Shown here: piece by piece, positions 43,011 to 51,713 of the stretch
Position numbering within the stretch: the first letter of the stretch is position 1
Layout: every line of letters starts with the position of its first letter
DNA from: Mycolicibacterium vulneris
GTDB taxonomy: Bacteria; Actinomycetota; Actinomycetes; Mycobacteriales; Mycobacteriaceae
Assembly (NCBI RefSeq): GCF_002104765.1
Contig: NZ_NCXM01000033.1
Coordinates: 1-64,000 of the forward strand
Direction: 5' to 3'
DNA length: 64,000 nt
The notes under the pieces: model-generated
Seen by the model: only the letters and a program-made list of their open reading frames with translations
The model's database searches: none
Told to the model about the DNA's origin: nothing
Position numbers and translations under genes: made by a program

Positions 43011-44609
43011 ATGGCCGGCGTGGGGCTAGGGCAGCTGCTACTCGCGCTGGACGCGACCCTGGTGAGCCTGGTCGACGCGCCCCGCGGCCTGGACCTGCCG
43101 GTGGGGTCGGCGGCGCTGATCGACTCCGACGACGTGCGGCTCGGGATGGCGGCCGCGGCGGGTTCCGCCGATGTCTTCTTCCTGCTGGGGGTCGGCGACG
43201 ACGAGGCGCTGCGCTGGGTGGACAAACAGGCGCGCGAGCGCGTCCCGGTGGCCGTCTTCGTCAAAGAGCCGTCGAATGCGTTGGTGGCCAAGGCCGTTGC
43301 GGCCGGCTCGGCCGTGGTGGCCGCCGATCCGCGGGCCCGCTGGGAGCGGCTCTATCAGTTGGTCAACCACGTCCTGGAACATCACGGGGACCGCGCGGAC
43401 GCGGCGGACGACTCGGGCACCGACCTGTTCGGCTTGGCGCAGTCGCTGGCCGATCGCATTCACGGCATGGTCAGCATCGAAAACGCCCAATCGCACGTGC
43501 TGGCCTATTCCGCCTCCAACGACGAAGCCGACGAGCTGCGCCGCCTTTCCATCCTGGGCAGGGCGGGCCCGCCCGAGCATCTCCAGTGGATCGGCCAATG
43601 GGGCATCTTCGACGCGTTGCGGTCGGGCGGCGACGTCGTCCGCGTCGCCGAGCGACCCGAGCTGGGGCTGCGCCCGCGACTGGCCGTCGGCATCTACCGG
43701 CCCGCACCGGACGCGCGGCGGCCGCCGGTGTTCGCCGGAACCATCTGGGTACAGGAAGGCTCGCAACCGTTGGCCGACGACGCCGAGGAGATGTTGCGGG
43801 GTGCGGCCGTGCTGGCCGCCCGCATCATGTCGCGGCTGGCGGCCCGCCCGTCGACGCACGCCCGGCGGGTGCAGCAACTCCTCGGCCTCGCCGATGCCGA
43901 GACCCTTGCGCACGTCGACGTCGCCGCGGTCGCCGGTGAGCTCGGGCTGCCCGCCGACGGCGACGCGGCGCTGATCGGTTGGGACCCGGCGGACGGTTCA
44001 CCACCCGGTCACGGTCGGCTCGCCGATGTTATCGCGCTGAGCGCCAGCGCTTTTCGCGCCGACGCCCAGGTCGCCTCGAACGGCGCCCGCACGTATGTGC
44101 TCCTCCCCCAGACCCGCAACCGGTCGGTAGCCTCGTGGGTCCGCGGCACCATCGGCGCCATGCGCGCCGAACTCGGGGTGCAGCTACGGGCGGCCATCGC
44201 CGCACCCGTCGCCGGCCTGGCCGGGATCGCCGCGGCGCGCATCGAGGTGGACCGCGTGCTGGACAGCGCTGAGCGCCACCCGATTTCGTTCGGGCAGGTG
44301 ACGTCGCTGGCCGAAGCGCGTACCACCGTCCTGCTCGACGAGATCGTGACCCTGGTCGGCGGCCACGAGCGATTGATCGATCCGCGGATCGTGGCGCTGC
44401 GCGACGGCGATCCGGTGCTCGCACAGACGTTGCGGGTCTATCTGGACGCCTTCGGCGACATCGCGGCGGCCGCACGAGCGTTGCGCGTGCATCCGAATAC
44501 GGTTCGTTACCGGGTGCGACGGATCGAGAAGTTGTTGTCGACTTCGCTGGCCGATCCCGAGGTGCGGCTGCTGTTTTCGCTGGGATTGCGGGTGCTGGAA
44601 AGTCGTTGA
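43011..44609 (+). CDS. PucR-family transcriptional activator of proline catabolism
   Basis: 532 residues. N-terminal PucR-type sensor region, a central GGDEF-like/CdaR fold (about 290-420) and the C-terminal helix-turn-helix ARALRVHPNTVRYRVRRIEK typical of PucR/CdaR regulators. Divergent from pruA-pruB; the counterpart Rv1186c corresponds to PruC, described as the proline-responsive activator of these genes in mycobacteria. Confidence 0.9.
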   Translation: MAGVGLGQLLLALDATLVSLVDAPRGLDLPVGSAALIDSDDVRLGMAAAAGSADVFFLLGVGDDEALRWVDKQARERVPVAVFVKEPSNALVAKAVAAGSAVVAADPRARWERLYQLVNHVLEHHGDRADAADDSGTDLFGLAQSLADRIHGMVSIENAQSHVLAYSASNDEADELRRLSILGRAGPPEHLQWIGQWGIFDALRSGGDVVRVAERPELGLRPRLAVGIYRPAPDARRPPVFAGTIWVQEGSQPLADDAEEMLRGAAVLAARIMSRLAARPSTHARRVQQLLGLADAETLAHVDVAAVAGELGLPADGDAALIGWDPADGSPPGHGRLADVIALSASAFRADAQVASNGARTYVLLPQTRNRSVASWVRGTIGAMRAELGVQLRAAIAAPVAGLAGIAAARIEVDRVLDSAERHPISFGQVTSLAEARTTVLLDEIVTLVGGHERLIDPRIVALRDGDPVLAQTLRVYLDAFGDIAAAARALRVHPNTVRYRVRRIEKLLSTSLADPEVRLLFSLGLRVLESR

Positions 44610-44675
44610 CCCGCTTGCCTTCCCGGGCGCGGCGGCCGGCATGGGCGAAAACCCAGAAGCGGGACCCTAGCCCGC

Positions 44676-45357
44676 ATGCAAAGTTCGTCGGTGGTCTCCG
44701 TGCTGCGGAAACGCGCCGGTCTGCAACCCGACGACGTGGCGTTCCTGGGCGCGATCCAGGCCGGGCTGATCGCGGTCCCGCTCTCGGTTCCGCAGCCGGG
44801 CTCGCACGACGAGCGCGTCGCCGCCGTCTTGGCGGACACCACACCCACCGTCGTCCTCACCACCTCCGCGGCCGCCGCGACCGTCAACGACTATCTGCAC
44901 CGCCCGGAGTCGCCCGCCCCGGCGGTCATCGCCGTCGACGCACTGGAACCTGAGCCAGCCGAATAACTTTCGCGAACACATGATGCAGCCCTCCTACGGG
45001 TTGGCCGAAGCCACCGTCTATATGGTCAGCCGCGCCGAGGGCGGCTCCCCGCATGTCGTCCATTTCGAACCGGAACAGCTGTCCGAGGGCAACGCGCAGC
45101 GGTGCCCGGCACAGACCGGCTCACCGCTGCTGAGTTACGGCACGCCGACGTCGCCAACGGTGCGGATCGTCGACCCGGACACCGGCACACAGTGCCCGGC
45201 CGGGACGGTGGGTGAAATCTGGGTCAGCGGCGAGAACGTCGCCGATCTGGTGCTGGCGGCACCGGGATCGATTCCCACCACCACCAGCGGCAAGATCGGG
45301 CGGGCCGCATGCGTCGAGCAGTACCGCCGCCGGCAGTTCACCCGGCTGGACACTTAG
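44676..45357 (+). pseudogene. Remnant of a FadD21-type fatty acyl-AMP ligase
   Basis: Three disjoint pieces of an approximately 580-residue FAAL survive in order. The N-terminus SVVSVLRKRAGLQPDDVAF joins directly to LGAIQAGLIAVPLS, which normally lies some 55 residues later, and continues to a stop at 44966. In another frame, NFREHMMQPSYGLAEATVY and the VRIVDPDTGTQCPAGTVGEIW core follow, then the frame jumps from GENVA to DLVLAAPGSIP and ends in TTSGKIGRAACVEQYRR. At least three internal deletions are needed. Position after the PucR gene matches fadD21 (Rv1185c). Confidence 0.88.
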
Positions 45358-45359
45358 CC

Positions 45360-45689
45360 CTACTGGCTGTTCGCCGTCTGGGCTTCGTCCAGGAAGTGAC
45401 CCACCACGTCGGGGCCGGTGGAGTGCATCTTGATGGACAGTTCGAGCAGCCTGTCCTTGGCCTGCTTGGGCAGCAGCTCGATCGAGCGAGTGGTGGCCGA
45501 GTCATATTTCGCCCCGGGAAAGCGCTGCAGCAGAACGTCTTTCTGGTCGTCGGTGGTGTAGATCTCGAGTAGCTTCATGCCGGCGAACGCCTCGATCGCC
45601 AGGTCCGCCATTCCGGCATTCGCCAGCGCTTCCAGCCGTTCCTCGTTGATCCAGACGTTGACCTTGATCATCTTCTCGCCGTTGCTCAT
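45360..45689 (-). CDS. Small conserved-looking protein coupled to sat (unknown)
   Basis: 109 residues starting MSNGEKMIKVNVWINEERLE. It is an alpha/beta-looking soluble protein with balanced charge, no signal peptide, no membrane helix and no cysteine. The ATG overlaps the sat stop by four bases (ATGA), so it is translated from the sat mRNA. I do not recognise a family. Its strict coupling to an ATP sulfurylase suggests a role linked to sulfate activation. Its stop lies 2 bp from the FadD remnant's stop. Confidence 0.75.
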   Translation of the reverse strand: MSNGEKMIKVNVWINEERLEALANAGMADLAIEAFAGMKLLEIYTTDDQKDVLLQRFPGAKYDSATTRSIELLPKQAKDRLLELSIKMHSTGPDVVGHFLDEAQTANSQ

Positions 45690-46945
45690 GAGTTCTCCAA
45701 CTGGTCCAACGTAAAGACCGGCAATCTGTCTTTCAGATATTCCTCGGTGACGAAGGGCGAACCCTGGCCGTACTTGGCGGCGCAGTCCATCACGACTTCG
45801 AAGACCTCGTGCCGCATCACCTTTTGGGTCGGCTTGACCTCGTCGGTCAGGATGCTTCGAATCAGGCTGCCGCTGAAGCTTTGTGACTGGTCGTCGTGAC
45901 CGCACAGGGCCGAGTTGGTGACCTCCTGGCACACCGGGCAGTACCAGTTCTCACGCAGGAACACCGGTTTGATGCCCAGCTCGCTGCGGTGTTCCTTGAG
46001 GATGTTCTGGGAATCGTAGGGGTGGTAGAAATCGCCCACGCCGGCGTGGTCTCGCCCGAACATGTGATGCGTACAGCCGAGGTTCGTCCGCAGGATCGCG
46101 TGGAAGATGGCCTCGCGCGGCCCGGCGTAGCGCATGTCCCACAGCGTGAACGACACCAGGTGGACGTCCTCGCGGAAATACCCACTGGTCCGCAACTCGT
46201 TCTGCGCCAACAGGATTGCCTCGTCGATGTAGTCACCTACGCGCTTCTGGCCGATGATGGCATTGACCAGCACGCCGGTGTTCAGGTTGTCCACGGGCTG
46301 GTCCTCATTCGCGGCCAGCCACGCCTGCTTCATCAGGGCTTCGTGGCCGGTGTGCGGAACGTTGCGGGTCTGGTGGGCTACGGCGCGCGTCCAGTTCTTT
46401 TTCGCCAGCGCATCCTTGTGCTGCCGCGGCGTGAGCCAGAAGCGCTTGAAGGGTTCGTTGAACACCGGCTCGTTGATGAGCGTGATGTCGCCGCCGATGA
46501 ACCGATTTGCATACGCCAGCGTCTTTTTGACGCCCGGGTGCCGGGGATCGGTCGTGCCGTAGGTCTTTTCGGCCATCCGGTCCAGGTCGTAGTCGTAGAT
46601 CTCGGAGACCTCGAAGATCGCCATCGGGGCATCGAGATATTCGAGGACGACGCGTTCGCCCTCCTTCACCCCGTACTTCTCGACGTCTTCCGCGGAGAGA
46701 TCGAAGACTATCGGGATGCTCCACAGCGTGCCGTCCGGCAGCTGGAAGTTGTCCAGCGTGCCATCCACTTCGCGCAGGCCCATGAACCCGGTCAGCGGGG
46801 TGAAGAAGCCGTAGGACAGGCTGATCACCTCGTGCGCGGTGGCTTTCGGGATCGGGATTCGCGGCAACCCTTCGATCTGGGCGGCCGCATTCTCCGTGGA
46901 CACCCGTTCAACGATCGGCTTCCCGTTATGGCCTTGGTAGCTCAT
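45686..46945 (-). CDS. sat: Single-chain ATP sulfurylase (sulfate adenylyltransferase)
   Basis: 419-residue homomeric ATP sulfurylase: PUA-like N-terminal domain (1-165) and catalytic domain. Active-site motifs: QTRNVPHTGHE (192-202, Q-x-R-N plus HxxH) and GRDHAG (297-302). A zinc-ribbon-like insertion C336-x2-C339...C348-x-H350 is typical of archaeal and bacterial Sat, not of the CysDN sulfurylase mycobacteria usually use. Produces APS from sulfate and ATP. GAGGT lies upstream of the ATG. It follows cysC by 73 bp and precedes the coupled small gene. Confidence 0.93.
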   Translation of the reverse strand: MSYQGHNGKPIVERVSTENAAAQIEGLPRIPIPKATAHEVISLSYGFFTPLTGFMGLREVDGTLDNFQLPDGTLWSIPIVFDLSAEDVEKYGVKEGERVVLEYLDAPMAIFEVSEIYDYDLDRMAEKTYGTTDPRHPGVKKTLAYANRFIGGDITLINEPVFNEPFKRFWLTPRQHKDALAKKNWTRAVAHQTRNVPHTGHEALMKQAWLAANEDQPVDNLNTGVLVNAIIGQKRVGDYIDEAILLAQNELRTSGYFREDVHLVSFTLWDMRYAGPREAIFHAILRTNLGCTHHMFGRDHAGVGDFYHPYDSQNILKEHRSELGIKPVFLRENWYCPVCQEVTNSALCGHDDQSQSFSGSLIRSILTDEVKPTQKVMRHEVFEVVMDCAAKYGQGSPFVTEEYLKDRLPVFTLDQLENS

Positions 46946-47018
46946 GAAAGTGACCTCGTTTCGGTAATCAGCGGTTACCCGTGGGCGGCTCCCGACGCCG
47001 TCGCTGCCGGACCGTCCG

Positions 47019-47687
47019 CTAAGCGTCTGGCCGGACCGGGGCCGAGATGACGCCCGCCTGCTCGAGATGGGCGATCACTTCCTCGGCCAACGTGTCCGCG
47101 TCCTTGTTGCCGCCTTCGAGCCGCAGCTCGGGCTGCGCCGGGGCCTCGTAGGGATCGTCGATTCCGGTGAATCCTTTGATCTCGCCGGCGCGGGCTTTCT
47201 TGTAGAGCCCCTTGGGGTCGCGCTGCTCGCAGATCTCAATCGGGGTGTCGATGAAGATCTCCTGGAAATCGCCGTCGTTCAGGGTGGCCCGGATGGCGTC
47301 GCGATCACGCACGTACGGGCTGATGAACGCCGTCAGCGCGATGGTGCCGGACTCGCAGAACAGCTTCGCGACCGCGCCGATACGTCGGATGTTCTCCTCG
47401 CGATCCTGGGCGGAGAATCCCAGACCGAACCGCTTCGCGAACTCGGGCCCGTGGCGCTCCTCGAGAAGGTCCGGGCCGGCGTTGAGTCCATAGCGGACGT
47501 TGTCCCCGTCCAGCAGGTAGCTGCGGATGCCCCGCTCATAGAGTTTCTGCTCCACGACGTTGGCCACCGTGCTCTTGCCGCTGCCGCTCAGGCCGGTGAA
47601 CCAGATGACGCAGCCCTTGTGGCCGTTGAGCCTTTCGCGTTCGGCGCGGCTTATCTGGTGTTCGTGCCAGGTGATGTTGCTCGACAT
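47019..47687 (-). CDS. cysC: Stand-alone adenylylsulfate kinase
   Basis: 222 residues. Walker A GLSGSGKST, ALTAFISPYVRDRDAIR and DPKGLYKKARAGEIKGFTGIDDPYE motifs of APS kinases. Converts APS to PAPS, so with sat it forms a complete PAPS-producing pair, whereas the M. tuberculosis kinase is fused to CysN. ATG at 47687 with AGGAG nine bases upstream. The frame is open 63 codons further up, but that extension lacks family similarity. Confidence 0.93.
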   Translation of the reverse strand: MSSNITWHEHQISRAERERLNGHKGCVIWFTGLSGSGKSTVANVVEQKLYERGIRSYLLDGDNVRYGLNAGPDLLEERHGPEFAKRFGLGFSAQDREENIRRIGAVAKLFCESGTIALTAFISPYVRDRDAIRATLNDGDFQEIFIDTPIEICEQRDPKGLYKKARAGEIKGFTGIDDPYEAPAQPELRLEGGNKDADTLAEEVIAHLEQAGVISAPVRPDA

Positions 47688-48025
47688 TGCCAGCTCCTGT
47701 TCACAACGTTTCAGCCGACACCGACGAAACCCTAACGGCCACTTGCCATCCTCCGCATCGCCCGTCGCCGCACTGGTGGCCGGCAGGACGTTGCGTCCGC
47801 TCCGCAGGATTTGTTTGCCTGCCGACACCGACGCCCGGCTTCGGCGCGGCAGCCTCGCCGCATCGATCACGGTCACACACGTTCACCATATTGTTTATCA
47901 ATCAATGCGGATTAGAACCAGTCCACAAGTAAAGATGGCCAACTTACGTGAGTTTGTTTCGTTCACGGCGCCCCCGCCGCGCCCTCCTGCGCCGGGCTCG
48001 GCTTTGGGTCCGCCAGCAAATGAAA
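47688..48025. other. Intergenic region upstream of cysC-sat
   Basis: No conserved gene. The part 47880-47950 is clearly more AT-rich than its surroundings and is the likely promoter of the leftward cysC-sat-small gene operon, although I cannot point to one certain -10. It contains the short frame described separately. Confidence 0.5.
47701..47889 (-). CDS. Possible leader ORF upstream of cysC
   Basis: A 62-codon frame from ATG 47889 to TGA 47701 ends 13 nt before the cysC start, so its terminating ribosome would cover the cysC ribosome-binding site. It has four Cys (5, 10, 40, 45). Cysteine-rich leader peptides control sulfur genes in mycobacteria, but those have a run of consecutive Cys, absent here. 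Could equally be non-coding. Confidence 0.25.
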   Translation of the reverse strand: MVNVCDRDRCGEAAAPKPGVGVGRQTNPAERTQRPAGHQCGDGRCGGWQVAVRVSSVSAETL

Positions 48026-48142
48026 TCACGCCCGGTCGAGGTGGCCCGGCAGCGAGTTGAGCACCACGTCGATCCCGTATCCCTCGGTGTCACGGCGGAT
48101 CTGGTCGGCGAATTCCGTGCTGCGCGAGTCGCGCCGGGCCGG
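48026..48142 (-). pseudogene. Polyketide synthase enoyl-reductase scrap
   Basis: Directly after the APC permease stop, the minus strand encodes RDSRSTEFADQIRRDTEGYG followed by IDVVLNSLPG and stops at 48026. This is the NADPH-binding part of a type I PKS/FAS enoyl-reductase domain (pattern FADxI...GYGVDVVLNSL). Nothing else of a PKS remains. In H37Rv, pks3/pks4 lie at the matching place and orientation. Confidence 0.78.
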
Positions 48143-50506
48143 TTACGTATCGCCGGCTTGGTCGGAGTCCTCGGACTCGGCGTCCTTCGCGGGGTCCTCG
48201 ATGACCTGATAATCCGGATCGAGCATCGATATGTCCCGGGTGCCGGTCTGGCGAGCCTTCCCGGTGACCCGCAGTACCTGACCGGGCTGGATGTCATCGC
48301 CCCCGTGGCCCGGGCGGAAGGTCACGGTCAATTCGCCGGTGCTGTCTCCGATGACGATTCGCCGGTAGGTCCGGCCGCGGGTCGTGACATCTTCGACCTC
48401 ACTGACCCGCCCTTCGACGGTGGCGCGCTGCCCGGAGATCAGGCCGGCCACCATGACCACCGATCGCGGCCCCTCCGGGTGCTCGTAGGCGTCGACCTTC
48501 TGGTCCGCGTCCTGGGACACCCACGCCTCGAGCTTGTCGATTACCTGCCCGATGCGCTGCTCGCAGGTGTCGGGGTAGGCCTCCCTGATCCGCGACGCGA
48601 CGTCGTAGGGCACGATCGTCGCGGCGGCGTCGGGGATGAGGCTGACCGCTCGCGAGATCTTGTCGGCGGTGCGGTCGTGCAGCAGCCGGCCCAACAGCGG
48701 GGCGAATGTTCGGCGCGGCAGCAGCACCGTCACATTGGTGCGCGCCTTCTCGTCAAGGGCCTTGACGACCAGCAGCTGCGCTGCCCGGCTGATCCGACGG
48801 TCGGGGCAATCCACAATCCGCAACGGGGTGTCGAGTTCGAAATGGTCCCAACGCTTTCGCAGTAGCGCCGCGTGGGCCGGGTCGACCATGAAATGCACCG
48901 CGACCAGCTCGTCGGCCCGCAATCCCCTGCCGTAGCGCAACGCCTCGATCACCGCCAGATCGACCGAGTCGACGAGCACGAACACCCGGTGCCGCGCGTA
49001 TTTCACCAGGTCCGGGCGGTCGGTTCGGAACATCTCGAGAATGGCCGCCTCGGCGCGATATTCGCGGTTGAGCCGGGTCAGCATTAACACCAGTAGCGGG
49101 AACACGACAACCACCAGCCACGCGCCCTCGGTGAATTTCGCCACCGCGAAGATACCCACCACGATCGTCGACAAAATCGCCGCGGACAGGTTGATCGCCA
49201 GCCGCCGTCGCCAGCCCGGTTCCCGATGAGTCAGATGGTGTTTGGTCATCCCGTAGCCGGCCATCGAGAACCCGGTGAACACGCCGATCGCGTAGAACGG
49301 CACCAGTGCGTTCACCGAACCGCCGGTGGTCACCAGCAATGCGACCGAGAGGGCCGTCAGGGTGATGATCCCGTTCGAAAACACCAGGCGGTGGCCACGT
49401 TTGGTGAGCTGCCGGGGCAGGAAGCGGTCTTCGGCGACGAAACTGGCCAGGGCGGGAAAGCCGTTGAAGCTGGTGTTCGCGCCGGTGAACAAGATCGCGG
49501 CCGTCGCCGCCTGGACCAGAACGTAGAAGACGTCGCCGACGGTACCGCCGCCGAAGACGGCGCGGCCGATCTGCGACAGCACCGAGGGATACTCCGTCAG
49601 ATACGGCGTCGCGTGGGTGACGTGGGCCAGGTAGGCGACGCCGGCAAGCAGCAGGCCGAGCAAGGTGGCCATCGCGGTCAGAACACGACGCGCATTGAGG
49701 CCCTGCGGCTTTCGGAAGTAGTCGACGGTGTTGGAGATGGCCTCGACCCCGGTCAGCGACGAACCGCCGTTGGCGAACGCACGCAGCAGAACCAAGATCG
49801 TGGCGCCCAGCACCAGGCCGTTGCCCTGGTGCACCGGCACCGTGCCGGCCATGTGGGCGGGATCGTAGGTCGGCAGGTTCCCGATGGCCGCGCGGACGAC
49901 GCCGATCACGATGGTCAGCCCGACCATGACGATGAAGGAATAGGTCGCCACGGCGAACGGCAATCCCGCTTCCTTCAGGCCGCGCAGGTTGGCGTAGCAG
50001 ATGATCAGCACCACGGCGACGGTGAGCTCGAGGCTGTACGGGCCCAGCGCGGGAATCGCCGAGACCACGGCGACGGTCCCGGCCGCCGACTGCACGGCGA
50101 CGGTGACCACATAGTCGATCAACAGCGCCGCGGCGGCGATCTGCGCAACCCGGGGCCCGAAATTGTCGCGCGCGACGATGTACGAACCGCCGGCCCGGGT
50201 GTAGGCCATGACCACCTGCCGATAGGAGGCGGCCACCAGCACCAGGATCAGCAGGATGACACCGGTGATGGGCAGCAGAAGCATGAACGCGGCCAGCCCG
50301 GCGTGGGGCAGCAGTTCGATCAGGATCTGCTCGGGACCGTACGCGACGGAGGAGATGGCGTCAGGCGAAAGTGCGCCTAGCGCAACAGGATTCGACAGCT
50401 TCTCGGATGAGATGTCCTCGGTGACCAGCGGCTTTCCGAGGAACACCCGCTTGGCGATGTCCCCTAGCGAAGGCGGGATGCGCAGCTTGCCGGTCGAACT
50501 AGTCAC
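48143..50506 (-). CDS. APC-superfamily permease with cytosolic domain and C-terminal OB-fold
   Basis: 787 residues in three parts. A permease core of about 12 helices (about 35-450) opens with ALSPDAISSVAYGPEQIL and has the AGGSYIVARDNFG motif. A soluble alpha/beta domain (about 470-665) recalls universal-stress-type folds (VFVLVDSVDLAVIEALRYGR). An OB-fold (about 675-765) follows with ATVEGRVSEVEDV and GDSTGELTVTF, then an acidic tail. Rv2690c has the first two parts and Rv2694c, nearby in H37Rv among trk potassium genes, is a stand-alone OB protein of this look, so this is a fusion. GTG start at 50506. Substrate may be amino acid or potassium. Confidence 0.85.
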   Translation of the reverse strand: MTSSTGKLRIPPSLGDIAKRVFLGKPLVTEDISSEKLSNPVALGALSPDAISSVAYGPEQILIELLPHAGLAAFMLLLPITGVILLILVLVAASYRQVVMAYTRAGGSYIVARDNFGPRVAQIAAAALLIDYVVTVAVQSAAGTVAVVSAIPALGPYSLELTVAVVLIICYANLRGLKEAGLPFAVATYSFIVMVGLTIVIGVVRAAIGNLPTYDPAHMAGTVPVHQGNGLVLGATILVLLRAFANGGSSLTGVEAISNTVDYFRKPQGLNARRVLTAMATLLGLLLAGVAYLAHVTHATPYLTEYPSVLSQIGRAVFGGGTVGDVFYVLVQAATAAILFTGANTSFNGFPALASFVAEDRFLPRQLTKRGHRLVFSNGIITLTALSVALLVTTGGSVNALVPFYAIGVFTGFSMAGYGMTKHHLTHREPGWRRRLAINLSAAILSTIVVGIFAVAKFTEGAWLVVVVFPLLVLMLTRLNREYRAEAAILEMFRTDRPDLVKYARHRVFVLVDSVDLAVIEALRYGRGLRADELVAVHFMVDPAHAALLRKRWDHFELDTPLRIVDCPDRRISRAAQLLVVKALDEKARTNVTVLLPRRTFAPLLGRLLHDRTADKISRAVSLIPDAAATIVPYDVASRIREAYPDTCEQRIGQVIDKLEAWVSQDADQKVDAYEHPEGPRSVVMVAGLISGQRATVEGRVSEVEDVTTRGRTYRRIVIGDSTGELTVTFRPGHGGDDIQPGQVLRVTGKARQTGTRDISMLDPDYQVIEDPAKDAESEDSDQAGDT

Positions 50507-50586
50507 GAGCACCGTCCTTACCCAGAGAACGTGAAACGCCTCCGATGCATTGTGCACGCCCGGGCGCCCGCGCGGTGCGCGCCGGG

Positions 50587-51672
50587 CTAGGCGAGCCGCT
50601 GCACGGCGGCGGCGATCCGCTCGTCGCTGGCGGTCAGCGCAACCCGCACGTGCTGCGCACCGCGCGGTCCGTAGAAATCGCCCGGCGCCACCAGGATGCC
50701 GCGCTGCGCCAGCCAGGCGACGCTGTCATGGCACGGCTCGCCGCGGGTGGCCCACAGATAGAGACCGGCTTCGGAGTAGTCGATGGTGAAGCCGGCCGAA
50801 CGCAGCGCGGGCAGCAGCGCCGCGCGGCGCCGTTCGTAGCGCTCCCGCTGCGCCAGCTCGTGGGCATCGTCGTCCAGGGCCGCCACCATGGCCGCCTGCA
50901 CCGGAGTCGGCACCATCATCCCGGCGTGCTTGCGCACGGCGAGCAGCTCGGCGACCAGCTCGGGGTCCCCGGCGACGAACCCGGCCCGGTACCCGGCCAG
51001 CGAGGAGCTCTTTGACAGGGAGTGGATGGCGAGCAGGCCGGCATGGTCGCCGTCGCACACCGAGGGATGCAGGATCGATAGCGGCTGGTCGTCCCAACCC
51101 AGCCCCAGATAGCACTCGTCGGAGGCCACCAGGCAGCCCCTGTCCCGGGCCCAGCCGACCACTTTGCGCAGGTGATCGACGCCCAGGACGCGTCCGGTCG
51201 GATTGCTCGGCGAGTTCAGGTAGTACAGCGACGGCGATTGCGGGCCCAGCTGGCTCAGCGAATCCGCGCGCAGCACCCGCGCCCCGGCCAGCCGGGCCCC
51301 GACGTCATAGGTCGGATACGCCAGCTCGGGCACCACGATCAGGTCCGCGGGGCCCAGGCCCAGCAGCGTGGGCAGCCAGGCGATGAGCTCCTTGCTGCCG
51401 ATGACCGGGAGCACGGCCGCCTCGGTGAGCCCGGTGATGCCGAATCGGCGGTCCAGCGCGGCGACCGCCGATTCGCGCAGCCGGGCGGTGCCCACGGTGG
51501 CGGGATAGCCCGAGGCCGAGGCTGCGGCGGCCAGCGCCTCCTGGATCACCGGGGCGACCGGGTCGACCGGGGTGCCGACGGAGAGGTCGACGATCCCGTC
51601 CCGATGGGCGCCGGCCTGCGCCTTCGCGTCGGCCAGGGTGTCCCAGGGGAACTCCGGCAGGGACGCTGACAC
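50587..51672 (-). CDS. dapC: N-succinyldiaminopimelate aminotransferase
   Basis: Class I PLP aminotransferase of the lysine/DAP pathway, 361 residues like Rv1178. NSPSNPTGRVL, the SDECYLGL phosphate/ring region, SLSKSSSLAGYRAGF with the Schiff-base Lys, and a C-terminal VRVALTASDERI with the substrate Arg. GTG at 51672. It sits 41 bp behind fdxC on the same strand. Confidence 0.93.
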   Translation of the reverse strand: MSASLPEFPWDTLADAKAQAGAHRDGIVDLSVGTPVDPVAPVIQEALAAAASASGYPATVGTARLRESAVAALDRRFGITGLTEAAVLPVIGSKELIAWLPTLLGLGPADLIVVPELAYPTYDVGARLAGARVLRADSLSQLGPQSPSLYYLNSPSNPTGRVLGVDHLRKVVGWARDRGCLVASDECYLGLGWDDQPLSILHPSVCDGDHAGLLAIHSLSKSSSLAGYRAGFVAGDPELVAELLAVRKHAGMMVPTPVQAAMVAALDDDAHELAQRERYERRRAALLPALRSAGFTIDYSEAGLYLWATRGEPCHDSVAWLAQRGILVAPGDFYGPRGAQHVRVALTASDERIAAAVQRLA

Positions 51673-51713
51673 CGCCAGCCGGCGCTTTTTGAGCTGGTGT
51701 GGCACCGGGCCGC

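Noticed and set aside
47688..47876. 63-codon N-terminal extension of CysC
   Set aside because: No similarity to APS kinases, and a good ribosome-binding site precedes the internal ATG at 47687.
47701..47889. Poly-cysteine attenuator peptide upstream of cysC
   Set aside because: The frame has four scattered Cys and no consecutive Cys codons, so the described mechanism does not fit; kept only as a low-confidence ORF.
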